A stretch of DNA of 64,000 nt from Candidatus Poribacteria bacterium (GTDB taxonomy: Bacteria > Poribacteria > WGA-4E > WGA-3G): NCBI GenBank assembly GCA_022827625.1, contig JAJEIE010000018.1, forward strand, positions 207,787 through 271,786, in the 5' to 3' direction. Under the pieces are notes generated by a model. It ran no database searches. It saw only the letters and a program-made list of their open reading frames with translations, and was not told where the DNA came from. The position numbers and the translations under genes were made by a program. Below, one piece after another: positions 8,255-15,713 of the stretch (position 1 is the first letter of the stretch; each line of letters starts with the position of its first letter).

Positions 8255-10918
8255 CTATTTACCAGACGATTTTAGCTCACCCCAACGCGTTGTGAGTTTA
8301 CCACCCGCACTGACATTCCCACGCAGGTGCGTCGTGCGCAAGGTTGTCCGTTCGCCGTTCAGCGAGACATCCTCGATCTGATAGTAGTAAACAATGTTGG
8401 GTTTCGCAGTTGTATCTGTGTACGTATACACATGCTTTTCAGATGTTGTGCCGTGTCCGGCGATGAGACCTTTGACGTTGATGACTTGGAATTCACTGTC
8501 TTTTGTCTCACTCCGCAGGATGTTGAATCCAGCGTTGTTCAACTCAGACTCGGTGACCCATCGAATCACAACTTCGCCAGTGGCTTTGTCGCGGACAGGA
8601 CGGAAACTTGAGAGGCTAACCGGCACGGGGCTACCGTCACGATCACCCGGTGAACCCATATCATCACGGTGTCCGTAGTGACTCCGAGCACTTTGTGCCA
8701 TGATCCAGGATGACTCCATCGTGCCATCGTTCGCCATATCACGCGTGCCATCATAGGGTGCTTGCGTCCCGAACCCACGAATAATGGAATACCGCACATC
8801 GCCACCCGTCTCCGGCAATTCCCACGCAATACTGCGGCGCGGACCGTCGAGCATGACGTTACCCACTTCGTCCACTACGGTCGTTTTATACCTGAGTTCG
8901 AGGTGGAAACCGACACTGCTCAAGAGAATACTCTTACGGGCAGAGAGACCAAGATCATTGCGATGCTTCTGATAGAGATTGTAGACGCGGTTGTCCACAA
9001 CATCGCTCGCACTGCTACGGTCGGAGACCAACAACAAGGTCTGGTTCGGTAGAATCACCGCGCCATCGAACTTGAACTTCGCATCGACGTAGGACTCGAC
9101 ATCCGTGTCTATGTTGCGAATCTCAAGTTCCCAATCGCCGTTCAGATGTGCCGATTTCGTGAAGGAACTATTGTAGAGTTCAATCCACTGCACGAGATTG
9201 CCGTTTTCACCCGAATCATACATAATCTCACTGATAACGACTGTACCATCCGCGATGTCTGCGGGGTTGGCTTTCTGGGCATTGTGGGCATAACCCGGAG
9301 TTCCCGGTGCGACTGCTGAATCCACGTTCGGATCATAACCGAGTCCACCTGTGAACCCGACTTTTCTCCAGTCGTCTTTGTGCAGACGATTGTCTCGCGT
9401 TTTGTTATCCCAACGGGTGTACGTATGACCCGCGTTCGGACTCAGACTTTTACCATTTGTGTCAAAGTCATCAGCGTCAGCACGATCCCCCGGTTGCGTC
9501 CACCCTCTCAGGGGCCAGACATCCGTCACGAGGTCGGCATCATTCACTTTAACAAAACCAGAACCCGTGATGTCTACGATCCCCTCATGACCAATGGGAT
9601 CGCCATCACCGTTTCTCTGATTACTGTTTCTATCATTGCGGTTCCTGAGAACGAGCATCATGTCCTGATCAGGCAGGTTAACATCCGTGACGATAAACCG
9701 ATGGGTCGCGCCTTTCGGGAACTCATTGCTATCCATGACGTTGACGCCTCCCGCCAAGACACTATCAGCCGGATGGGTGTTGGTGATAAGCAGATAGCCT
9801 TTGGCTAAAACCTTAACGTTATCACTGTCAGGCAGCACAAAAACTCTCTGATGTTCCGGATCATCATCAGCGTCAGGACCATCATTCCAAACGGCTTCCA
9901 TTTCCCATTTCTTGATAATGACATCAGCATCACTGGTGTTGTGAACTTCAATCCACCGCAGATCGTTTGGATCCGCACCACCGTTGTAAATCTCGTTAAT
10001 GACGATAGCAGTCCCGGGCAGCGATGCCGGTGCTTTTGCAGAGGTGATTTGACTGGCGTCATCTTGATGCGGCGCGCCGGGTGTGCCGACGAAATTACCC
10101 GTTATGTTGATACGTCCAACGGAGGTAATCCACTGACCACCCTCGGTGCCATCACCGAAATTGGGAGTGCCGGTATACTCACTCTTATCAGCGTTCGTGC
10201 CACGCTTACGGTACATCGAAACCAGATTTTGCACGGGCAGGTTATTGGTGGTATCTACTGTCGTCCGACCACTCATACCTTTCAGTGCCCATCTGTTACC
10301 AAAGCGGTTAACCACAGTCACACGATCAACGATTGTGAATGTAACATCATCGGTGTCGTCAGTTGGGGTATTCGGAGTATCCAAGGTCACCGTCTCATTC
10401 GTCGCTCGTTGGTTCGTGGTGAAGATAAGACGGACATCAGCTGTAGCAGCTAATGCAGCACCGTTGTTGTAGATCTCAATCCACTGAATGTTTGTCGCTG
10501 TTCCTGCTGGAGTTGCTGTTCCATCTGGGTTAGCATCAACACCCCACATAATCTCAGTGATGGCAAGCCGGTACATCGCTGCATCATCATCATTAATCGC
10601 CAATTCAATCGTTCCACCAAAGGTGAAAAGATCAGCGAGGTTTGGTAAATCAACAGCCGGGGTAGTTGCAGTTGCCGCTACAATATCAGCGGTAGCAGTA
10701 GCAGACGCTGCTGGGAGAGATATTCCGTTGGGACCTGCAGTCGCAGGAGTAACAACAGCAAAATTGTTCGCTCCCATAGGCGCAGCAGTCCCATCACCAT
10801 CAACATCAAAGGCACCGTTGATGTCAATGGTGTAACTTTGTGTCTGTGCAAGTGCTGGACCCGCAACGAGTGCTAACGTTAAAACGAAAACTAAGGAAAA
10901 TGTCAATTTTGACAACAT
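8255..10918 (-). CDS. Secreted protein with three lamin-tail domains and C-terminal KLTTRW tag
   Basis: An 887-aa exported protein. A Sec signal peptide ends after GPALA at about residue 25. Three lamin-tail domains are recognisable by the conserved I.EI...........QWIE[IL]YN pattern, near residues 120-290, 300-500 and 555-700. A fibronectin-III-like segment near 760-870 starts SLSSFRPVRD. The protein ends GKLTTRWGELKSSGK, the tag shared with four other exported proteins here. SD AGGAGG lies 9 bp before ATG 10918. It is a single-gene unit with its own promoter (11150-11178) and terminator. Bacterial lamin-tail domains are usually extracellular; binding target unknown. Confidence 0.85.
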   Translation of the reverse strand: MLSKLTFSLVFVLTLALVAGPALAQTQSYTIDINGAFDVDGDGTAAPMGANNFAVVTPATAGPNGISLPAASATATADIVAATATTPAVDLPNLADLFTFGGTIELAINDDDAAMYRLAITEIMWGVDANPDGTATPAGTATNIQWIEIYNNGAALAATADVRLIFTTNQRATNETVTLDTPNTPTDDTDDVTFTIVDRVTVVNRFGNRWALKGMSGRTTVDTTNNLPVQNLVSMYRKRGTNADKSEYTGTPNFGDGTEGGQWITSVGRINITGNFVGTPGAPHQDDASQITSAKAPASLPGTAIVINEIYNGGADPNDLRWIEVHNTSDADVIIKKWEMEAVWNDGPDADDDPEHQRVFVLPDSDNVKVLAKGYLLITNTHPADSVLAGGVNVMDSNEFPKGATHRFIVTDVNLPDQDMMLVLRNRNDRNSNQRNGDGDPIGHEGIVDITGSGFVKVNDADLVTDVWPLRGWTQPGDRADADDFDTNGKSLSPNAGHTYTRWDNKTRDNRLHKDDWRKVGFTGGLGYDPNVDSAVAPGTPGYAHNAQKANPADIADGTVVISEIMYDSGENGNLVQWIELYNSSFTKSAHLNGDWELEIRNIDTDVESYVDAKFKFDGAVILPNQTLLLVSDRSSASDVVDNRVYNLYQKHRNDLGLSARKSILLSSVGFHLELRYKTTVVDEVGNVMLDGPRRSIAWELPETGGDVRYSIIRGFGTQAPYDGTRDMANDGTMESSWIMAQSARSHYGHRDDMGSPGDRDGSPVPVSLSSFRPVRDKATGEVVIRWVTESELNNAGFNILRSETKDSEFQVINVKGLIAGHGTTSEKHVYTYTDTTAKPNIVYYYQIEDVSLNGERTTLRTTHLRGNVSAGGKLTTRWGELKSSGK

Positions 10919-11149
10919 TCGTAATTTTCCTCCTAAATAAAATAAACTCTTTCTTTTTCCTTTATCACATCAAAAATAAGAATACGTATCCAGGGATTCG
11001 TATACGAATTCTTCCGTTTGAATCTAACCTTTATGCCGAGGCTTCTGCCTCAGCGGTGTGTTGAAATTGTCGTTTCGCCACTTCTTTATCCGTCGCAACA
11101 CGCTCGTTATGACGCTGGAAAGTCGGACTTGACAACCTCACACGTATTA

Positions 11150-11178
11150 ATTATACACTATAATACGATAAAAATCAA
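11150..11178 (-). promoter_or_regulatory. Sigma70-type promoter for the lamin-tail gene
   Basis: On the minus strand, -35 TTGATT (11173-11178), a 17-bp spacer, and -10 TATAAT (11150-11155). It implies a leader of about 225 nt before the coding start at 10918. Confidence 0.65.
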
Positions 11179-11410
11179 GAAAAATTACAAAAAAATTACA
11201 AAAAACGCAATAAATTAATAAAAAACGCAATAAATTCAGTAAAATTTTGCGATTTTTTGCGATTTTTACAAAAAATATCGCTTTTTTACGATTTTTTAAT
11301 GTTTTATGGGAAAAACGCGACAATTGTTTCTAATGCCCTAATATCTGGAAGCCCGGATTTAGTCTATTCCCAGACTATAGTGGATTCTACAATTAGCTTT
11401 CCATCTGAAC

Positions 11411-11475
11411 TGTAGGAGGGAACTCCGATTCCCGACTCACATGGGTTGGGTCGCGATTCGGAGATCGCTCCTACA
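11411..11475. repeat. Palindromic TGTAGGAG...CTCCTACA repeat
   Basis: Starts TGTAGGAGGGAACTCCGATT and ends GATCGCTCCTACA, so the two ends are inverses. It is a longer, inverted form of the 25-bp repeat at 3833. Confidence 0.75.
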
Positions 11476-11572
11476 GAATATATGTAAACTTATTTACATC
11501 ATTTACTATAAATTCGGGCTTCCGGCCCCAAATTATTGGAAAACTGAATAGCCCTGTGGGAATCTAAAGATT

Positions 11573-11601
11573 TTGACACTGCCTCCGAAATGTGCTATAC
11601 T
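11573..11601 (+). promoter_or_regulatory. Near-consensus promoter TTGACA-17-TATACT
   Basis: -35 TTGACA at 11573-11578 and -10 TATACT at 11596-11601. The predicted transcript start (about 11608) lies downstream of the first possible start codon at 11592, so the coding start must be at 11637 or later. Confidence 0.75.
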
Positions 11602-11636
11602 TTATATATATTGTCACTCTCATAATAGGAGGCACC

Positions 11637-11960
11637 GTGCGCTCAAATACGGAAACCTATAGGCGAGAAGCCCTCTCCATCGCACACTTCCCTGACAGTT
11701 CAAAAACGGAGGTAGAACCCATGGCAGAATCTATGGCAGAAGTTCTCATCGAACGAGGGGCAAAAGAGACGACGATTGAAAACATAGTGCTGTGCCTTGA
11801 TACGCGTTTTCAAGCAAATACCGCAGCGACCCTAAAACCGACTCTTGCGGCGATTGACGACCTGCCGCGTCTGAAGCACTTGCTCCAAGCAGCGATCCAG
11901 ACGCAAAGTCTTGAGGCTTTTATGACAGCCTTGAAAACCAATGGGGCTGCCACGCCCTAA
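11637..11960 (+). CDS. Small Rpn-like (transposase-derived nuclease) C-terminal fragment
   Basis: A 107-aa protein from GTG 11637, which has AGGAGG upstream; ATG 11721 after GGAGGT is a second candidate giving about 79 aa. The C-terminal helical segment RGAKETTIENIVLCLDTRF...LKHLLQAAIQ resembles the tail of Rpn/DUF4351-type recombination-promoting nucleases, but the nuclease domain is missing. The gene at 13038 is a diverged paralogue of the same tail. With its own promoter it may be expressed as a stand-alone small protein; function unknown. Confidence 0.55.
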   Translation: MRSNTETYRREALSIAHFPDSSKTEVEPMAESMAEVLIERGAKETTIENIVLCLDTRFQANTAATLKPTLAAIDDLPRLKHLLQAAIQTQSLEAFMTALKTNGAATP

Positions 11961-11990
11961 TTATATGCGGACACCTAATTTCCGTTTTTT

Positions 11991-12217
11991 GTAGCACAAA
12001 CTTTTAGTTTGTGAGCGATACGGTGTAAACTGAATGAAGTTTAAAAAAATAATTCGGTAATAAACGGGCAATGAATTGCCCTACTACAAACGGGTCTGTT
12101 CGTAGTAGTGCGATTTATCGCACGTCCAGAAATTACCCAATTAATAAATTAATCTTCATTTAGTTTGTGAGCGATACGGTGTAAACTGAATGAAGTTTAA
12201 AAAAATAATTCGGTAAT
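11991..12217. repeat. Second MITE-like palindromic element
   Basis: It shares with 5371-5618 the core AATTCGGTAAT...GGGCAATGAATTGCCC...GTGCGATTTATCGCAC...AATTACC and the TTAGTTTGTG ends. About 58 bp of its left end (12004-12061) is repeated at 12160-12217, suggesting a partial second insertion or tandem duplication. Confidence 0.75.
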
Positions 12218-12371
12218 GTGGCGAGGTTAGGAATGCACGTCGCATTTGAGCGAGTACGCTGCAAAACCTCGCCAGCGGTGGGATAGGGTTATTGCGGTGG
12301 GTAGGTTTATTTTTGGAAACCTTGCGAGTGGTGAAGGAACCTCGATCGGCTTGAAAACGGGTTTATTCGGG

Positions 12372-12821
12372 TTAAGGGGTTATCACTTGCCGTTGCTTCA
12401 AGGTTTCGACTTCCTGTTTGAGTGTTGTTATCTCGTTTTCGAGTGATCGATCTCTTGTGCCTCGCTTGTGTGCTAATATGCCCCAGATCGTTGCCCCTAT
12501 TGCGAGAAATGCCATGGGTATACCGATGCAGGCAATGATAATGTTATTTTGTCTGTCAAAGTTCTTTTGAACATTGTCAAAGCCCTTGTTCATTGCCTCG
12601 TTTAGATTTTTGATTTCCGTATCACGAATAGCACCTTCCGTTTTTAGCGTGTTCATGGTGGCTGTTAGACGCTTTTCGGAATCCGCAATAATCAAGCGTA
12701 TCTGTTTTTCGGAATCCGCAACAATCAAGCGTATCTGGTTAAGATCGTCATCTGATAACGCACCGAGTGCCGGCATCGCGATGACACAGAATAGTATTGA
12801 GAAAAGCAAAAGATATTTCAT
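12372..12821 (-). CDS. Signal-peptide, coiled-coil, single-TM small protein
   Basis: A 149-aa protein. A signal peptide (MKYLLLFSILFCVIAMPALG) is followed by LSDDDLNQIRLIVADSEK, with an internal duplication of IRLIxADSEK, then a coil, one membrane helix near 95-118, and a cytoplasmic coil ending LKQRQVITP. It is a clear paralogue of the gene at 57461: both share the ALG-[AT]-L-[ST] start, the DxxIRLIVxDSEK segment, and the DRSLE...ETLK tail. GGAG lies upstream of ATG 12821. Function unknown. Confidence 0.65.
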   Translation of the reverse strand: MKYLLLFSILFCVIAMPALGALSDDDLNQIRLIVADSEKQIRLIIADSEKRLTATMNTLKTEGAIRDTEIKNLNEAMNKGFDNVQKNFDRQNNIIIACIGIPMAFLAIGATIWGILAHKRGTRDRSLENEITTLKQEVETLKQRQVITP

Positions 12822-12899
12822 GGCATGTGTCTCCTTTATAGAATTAGTAAATCATATCTTTATCTGGGTGTCAATAGAAAAAATCTCCATATTATCAGT

Positions 12900-12928
12900 T
12901 TGCGATTTTTCTGAACTGCGTGTATAAT
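12900..12928 (+). promoter_or_regulatory. Promoter-like TTGCGA-17-TATAAT
   Basis: -35-like TTGCGA (12900-12905), 17-bp spacer, consensus -10 TATAAT (12923-12928), upstream of the small Rpn-like gene. Confidence 0.55.
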
Positions 12929-13037
12929 ATTTGTATGCCCTACAGGGATGCGGGTAACCCTTTTATTTGGGCTCTCGCTTTTCGGGAGTCTGGTCCACCC
13001 ATCAGATTTTTTTCAGAACCCTTCATTGGAGGCAATC

Positions 13038-13310
13038 ATGCAAGAATCTCCGTTTTACGAACACGTCATGGAGCGCGGCAAAGAGCAAGGTATAGTGCAA
13101 GGTATCGAACAGGGTATAGTGCAAGGTGCGCGTCAAACGAGTATTGAAAGCACGCTTGCGATCCTCAATGAACGCTTCCCCACCGCCGATGTCACCGCAG
13201 TCCGTTCGGTGCTTGAGGCGATTGGTGACCTTGACCGTCTGAAGCGTCTAACCCTTCAGGCTTCCATCGTGCCCAGTTTTAGGGCTTTCCAAGAACACTT
13301 AGACGCGTAA
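13038..13310 (+). CDS. Small Rpn-like C-terminal protein with GIVQGIEQG repeats
   Basis: A 90-aa protein from ATG 13038, with GGAGGCAATC directly upstream. In-frame ATG 12948 would add 30 residues that also resemble the family (LEAIMQESPFY). Residues 12-35 are EQGIVQGIEQGIVQG, the glycine/glutamine repeat that precedes the C-terminal helices in Rpn/DUF4351 proteins, followed by TSIESTLAILNERFP. The nuclease core is absent. It is a paralogue of the gene at 11637. A 37-bp near-copy of its start region lies at 13530-13566. Confidence 0.55.
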   Translation: MQESPFYEHVMERGKEQGIVQGIEQGIVQGARQTSIESTLAILNERFPTADVTAVRSVLEAIGDLDRLKRLTLQASIVPSFRAFQEHLDA

Positions 13311-13529
13311 CCCGCTACGCCTTCTTGTACCGCGATGCACATTGCATGAATCAGAATCAACGGTATGAATGCCTTATTGGCATTCACCGGGTATTCAGGT
13401 TTCCTTATGGCATGAACCGGGTCGAGTACGCCGCAAAACTGTTAGTTTGCGAAGCGTAGACCACAAAAGACTGCCTTGTACCGTAAACTGTTAGTTTGCG
13501 AAGCGCACGCCAGACATTAAGAGACCCTA

Positions 13530-13566
13530 CCCTTCATTGGAGGCGATCGGGCAAGAATCTCCGTTT
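13530..13566 (+). pseudogene. Relic copy of an Rpn-like gene start
   Basis: CCTTCATTGGAGGCGATCGG and the bases after it match 13019-13055 with few changes, but the ATG is GGG and the frame stops 11 codons later in the next gene's start region. It looks like the remains of a duplicated small gene. Confidence 0.5.
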
Positions 13567-13577
13567 GAGGAAAACGT

Positions 13578-14117
13578 ATGACTTTCTTATCTCAATTAGA
13601 CAAACCGCACCTCGCCGCACTACTGTTAGTCATTGGGTCAGTATCTTGCCTAACCGCCTGCGGGCCGGAACCGATTCCCTATTCACAAGGCACGGATACC
13701 GCGGTGCTCAGTGAAGTTGCCGTCGCACACTACAATTGGGGAATGGCTTACGCAGACCAAGGCAACTTCGCCCAAGCGATTACGGAACTCACCTTGGCAA
13801 TTCGGAGCGAACCGGGGTGGGTCCTGCCGTTTTTCACGTTGGGTGTTATCTATGGAAACCAAGGCGAACTCGATAGAGCCATTCAAGCCTGGGAGCGAGC
13901 CACACACCTGGACGCTGATTTCGCAAAGGCGCATTACAATCTCGCTGTTGCCTATTCACATAAAGCAGAGAAAACACTCTCAATCGCCGCCTTGCGTGAG
14001 GCGATTCGCGTAGACGCAGCAGCACTGACCGCCGCGAAAACGGAACCCGCCTTCGACAGCATCCGTAACACACCCGAATATCAGGAACTGGAACGAGGCT
14101 CTCAACCTAAACAGTGA
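13578..14117 (+). CDS. TPR-repeat lipoprotein
   Basis: A 179-aa lipoprotein. The lipobox LTAC places the lipidated Cys at residue 28. Three tetratricopeptide repeats follow (about 46-148: NWGMAYADQGNFAQAITEL, TLGVIYGNQGELDRAIQAW, NLAVAYSHKAEKTLSIAAL). GAGG lies 7 bp before ATG. It probably sits on the periplasmic face of a membrane as a protein-binding scaffold. The downstream gene begins within about 45 bp and may be cotranscribed. Confidence 0.8.
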   Translation: MTFLSQLDKPHLAALLLVIGSVSCLTACGPEPIPYSQGTDTAVLSEVAVAHYNWGMAYADQGNFAQAITELTLAIRSEPGWVLPFFTLGVIYGNQGELDRAIQAWERATHLDADFAKAHYNLAVAYSHKAEKTLSIAALREAIRVDAAALTAAKTEPAFDSIRNTPEYQELERGSQPKQ

Positions 14118-14161
14118 GACCTTATACATTCAAACTAACTACTCATGAGGTGCAGCTTAAA

Positions 14162-14389
14162 ATGGCATACATTGATAAATGTAAGGAGGAAATTGGCTGG
14201 TTAAAGATAGTTTTCGCTATCTCAACTGCCACTGATCTTTCCTTAATCGCTTGGGTGATTCAAAACTATGGTAGAGCTAGACCGGTTCTTCTTATAATAG
14301 GAACACTCGGGGTCCTTTTGCTGACCACTATCATCATTTGGGTCAATCGAGTTGCATACCGAAAAATTAATAAGTTGGAGGAATTGTAA
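14162..14389 (+). CDS. Small two-helix membrane protein
   Basis: 75 aa from ATG 14162, with GAGGTG about 8 bp upstream; a GTG overlapping the previous stop (14114) is open in frame but has no ribosome site. Two membrane helices (about 12-30 and 40-58) are followed by a basic tail WVNRVAYRKINKLEEL. The 30-aa membrane protein starting one base after its stop suggests the two work as a pair. I recognise the general type as a conserved small membrane protein but not its function. Confidence 0.65.
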   Translation: MAYIDKCKEEIGWLKIVFAISTATDLSLIAWVIQNYGRARPVLLIIGTLGVLLLTTIIIWVNRVAYRKINKLEEL

Positions 14390-14390
14390 A

Positions 14391-14483
14391 ATGGAATGGC
14401 TCGCAGTATTCGCGTTAGTAACTGGCCTCGTAGGTCTTGGTATAGTCGTACGGGATGCGATAAGGAATGCCAATAAAAGTTAA
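14391..14483 (+). CDS. 30-residue membrane microprotein
   Basis: ATG 14391 follows GGAGG at good spacing, which lies in the last codons of the preceding gene. The product MEWLAVFALVTGLVGLGIVV plus RDAIRNANKS is one membrane helix with a basic end. Tight coupling (one base between stop and start) argues that it is real and translated with its neighbour. Confidence 0.6.
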   Translation: MEWLAVFALVTGLVGLGIVVRDAIRNANKS

Positions 14484-14589
14484 CGTTCAGATGCTAATAA
14501 CGTGATTTTGATAAAAGTCTTTGTAGCGCAAACTGTCAGTTTGCCAAAGCTCCGCACTCCAGTGGAGTGTCATGTTTATATAAAGGAAT

Positions 14590-15543
14590 ATGGCACGGTA
14601 CACAACCCTTTCACCTTCAGAACTCGCAGACATCGTCGCGCAATACCCGATCGGGACACCGTTGAAACTTGAGGAGATGCACGGTGGGTTTGGCAACAGC
14701 AACTTCAAATTGACAACCACACACGGGGAGTTCCTGTTGAAAGTCTGCGACGAAAAAGATCCCACAGAACTCCAGATGCAAATCTCACTGTTGCAGCATC
14801 TCTCTGAACACGCCTATCCAACAGTCTATCCGATCCTCACGAAAGAGCAGAGACCCATCACGCACGAAACTGTCGGCAGTGTGATGCTTTACCCGTTCCT
14901 ATACGGCGAGCAACCCGAATCTTCACCAGGGACGCTTGCGCAGCTCGGTGAAGCACTGGCAAAATTACACCACATCCCGCCAATTGACGGGCTGCCTCGC
15001 TTTGCTATGGGTGTCTCACAGATGGTACCTTTTTTCAAGGAAGTGCAAGGCACACAATTTGCAACGCATCCATTTGTTGAGTTGCTCAAATCGCAAGTAG
15101 AATCCATGACCCCGCAACTCGAGGCATCACTGCCGATGGGGCTGCTACACGCCGACCTTTTTTTGGATAATACACTCTTCAATGGAGATCAGATGGTAGC
15201 GATCCTGGATTTCGAGGAAGGGTGTTATGATGTACTGCTAATCGATGTGGCTATGACGATTATTGGGTGTTGTTACACGCCGGCGCACGCATTGAATCTT
15301 AAGGCGACACACCGATTTTTAGACGCTTACAACGCGCTGCGTCCGTTGACAGAACATGAACGCGAGCATCTCGACTGCTTCGTTCATTATGCCGCCCTCT
15401 CCATAGCGTTCTGGCGGTTCAGACAATTTAATATCCGGCGACCCGATGCGCACCGTGCCAATACATATCAGGAGATGCTAACGCGCAGCGAGCAGTGGGC
15501 AGCCGTTAACGATTCTCTACTGACCACTGATAGCCATCAATAA
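14590..15543 (+). CDS. Homoserine kinase type II / aminoglycoside phosphotransferase-like kinase
   Basis: A 317-aa APH-fold kinase. The N-lobe glycine-rich loop is HGGFGNSNFKL, with the ATP Lys in FLLKV. The catalytic loop is LLHADLFLDN (residues about 182-191) and the metal Asp lies in AILDFEE. ThrB2-type homoserine kinases have this length and these motifs, but choline and methylthioribose kinases are close, so the substrate is uncertain. AAGGA abuts the ATG very closely (2-3 bp), an unusual spacing. It appears monocistronic. Confidence 0.75.
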   Translation: MARYTTLSPSELADIVAQYPIGTPLKLEEMHGGFGNSNFKLTTTHGEFLLKVCDEKDPTELQMQISLLQHLSEHAYPTVYPILTKEQRPITHETVGSVMLYPFLYGEQPESSPGTLAQLGEALAKLHHIPPIDGLPRFAMGVSQMVPFFKEVQGTQFATHPFVELLKSQVESMTPQLEASLPMGLLHADLFLDNTLFNGDQMVAILDFEEGCYDVLLIDVAMTIIGCCYTPAHALNLKATHRFLDAYNALRPLTEHEREHLDCFVHYAALSIAFWRFRQFNIRRPDAHRANTYQEMLTRSEQWAAVNDSLLTTDSHQ

Positions 15544-15713
15544 TAGTATTGACACAGCGATGCGATAATGCACATCGCATTTGGTCGAGTACGCCGCAAA
15601 ATCGCATCACTACAAACAGGTGGCCCTTGGAAGAACAGATGTTTCTCAAAAGTAGCCCAGTTCGTAGTAGCGCAATTCATTGCGCGTTGCGTAAGTCCTG
15701 AATAAACAAAAAT
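15544..15713. repeat. Composite intergenic repeat with GCGCAAT hairpin
   Basis: Contains ATGCACATCGCAT, GAGTACGCCGCAAAA and, at 15670-15685, the hairpin GCGCAATTCATTGCGC. The last has the same architecture as GTGCGATTCATCGCAC at 5454 but a different stem sequence. Confidence 0.65.

Larger units (their letters stand above)
10919..11636. other. Divergent intergenic region, very A+T-rich centre
   Basis: No gene seen. It holds a leftward promoter (11150-11178), an A+T-rich block at about 11160-11320 with repeated AAAAAACGCAATAAATT, a 65-bp inverted repeat of the TGTAGGAGG family at 11411-11475, and a rightward promoter at 11573-11601. Confidence 0.7.

Noticed and set aside
9851..10453. 200-codon frame antisense to the lamin-tail gene
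   Set aside because: The opposite strand encodes a clear signal peptide and lamin-tail domains; the antisense frame is a by-product of its codon usage.
11150..11320. A+T-rich block considered as a replication origin
   Set aside because: Only one near-match to a DnaA box (TTATACACT) and no dnaA, dnaN or gyrase genes nearby; promoter and repeat content explain it better.
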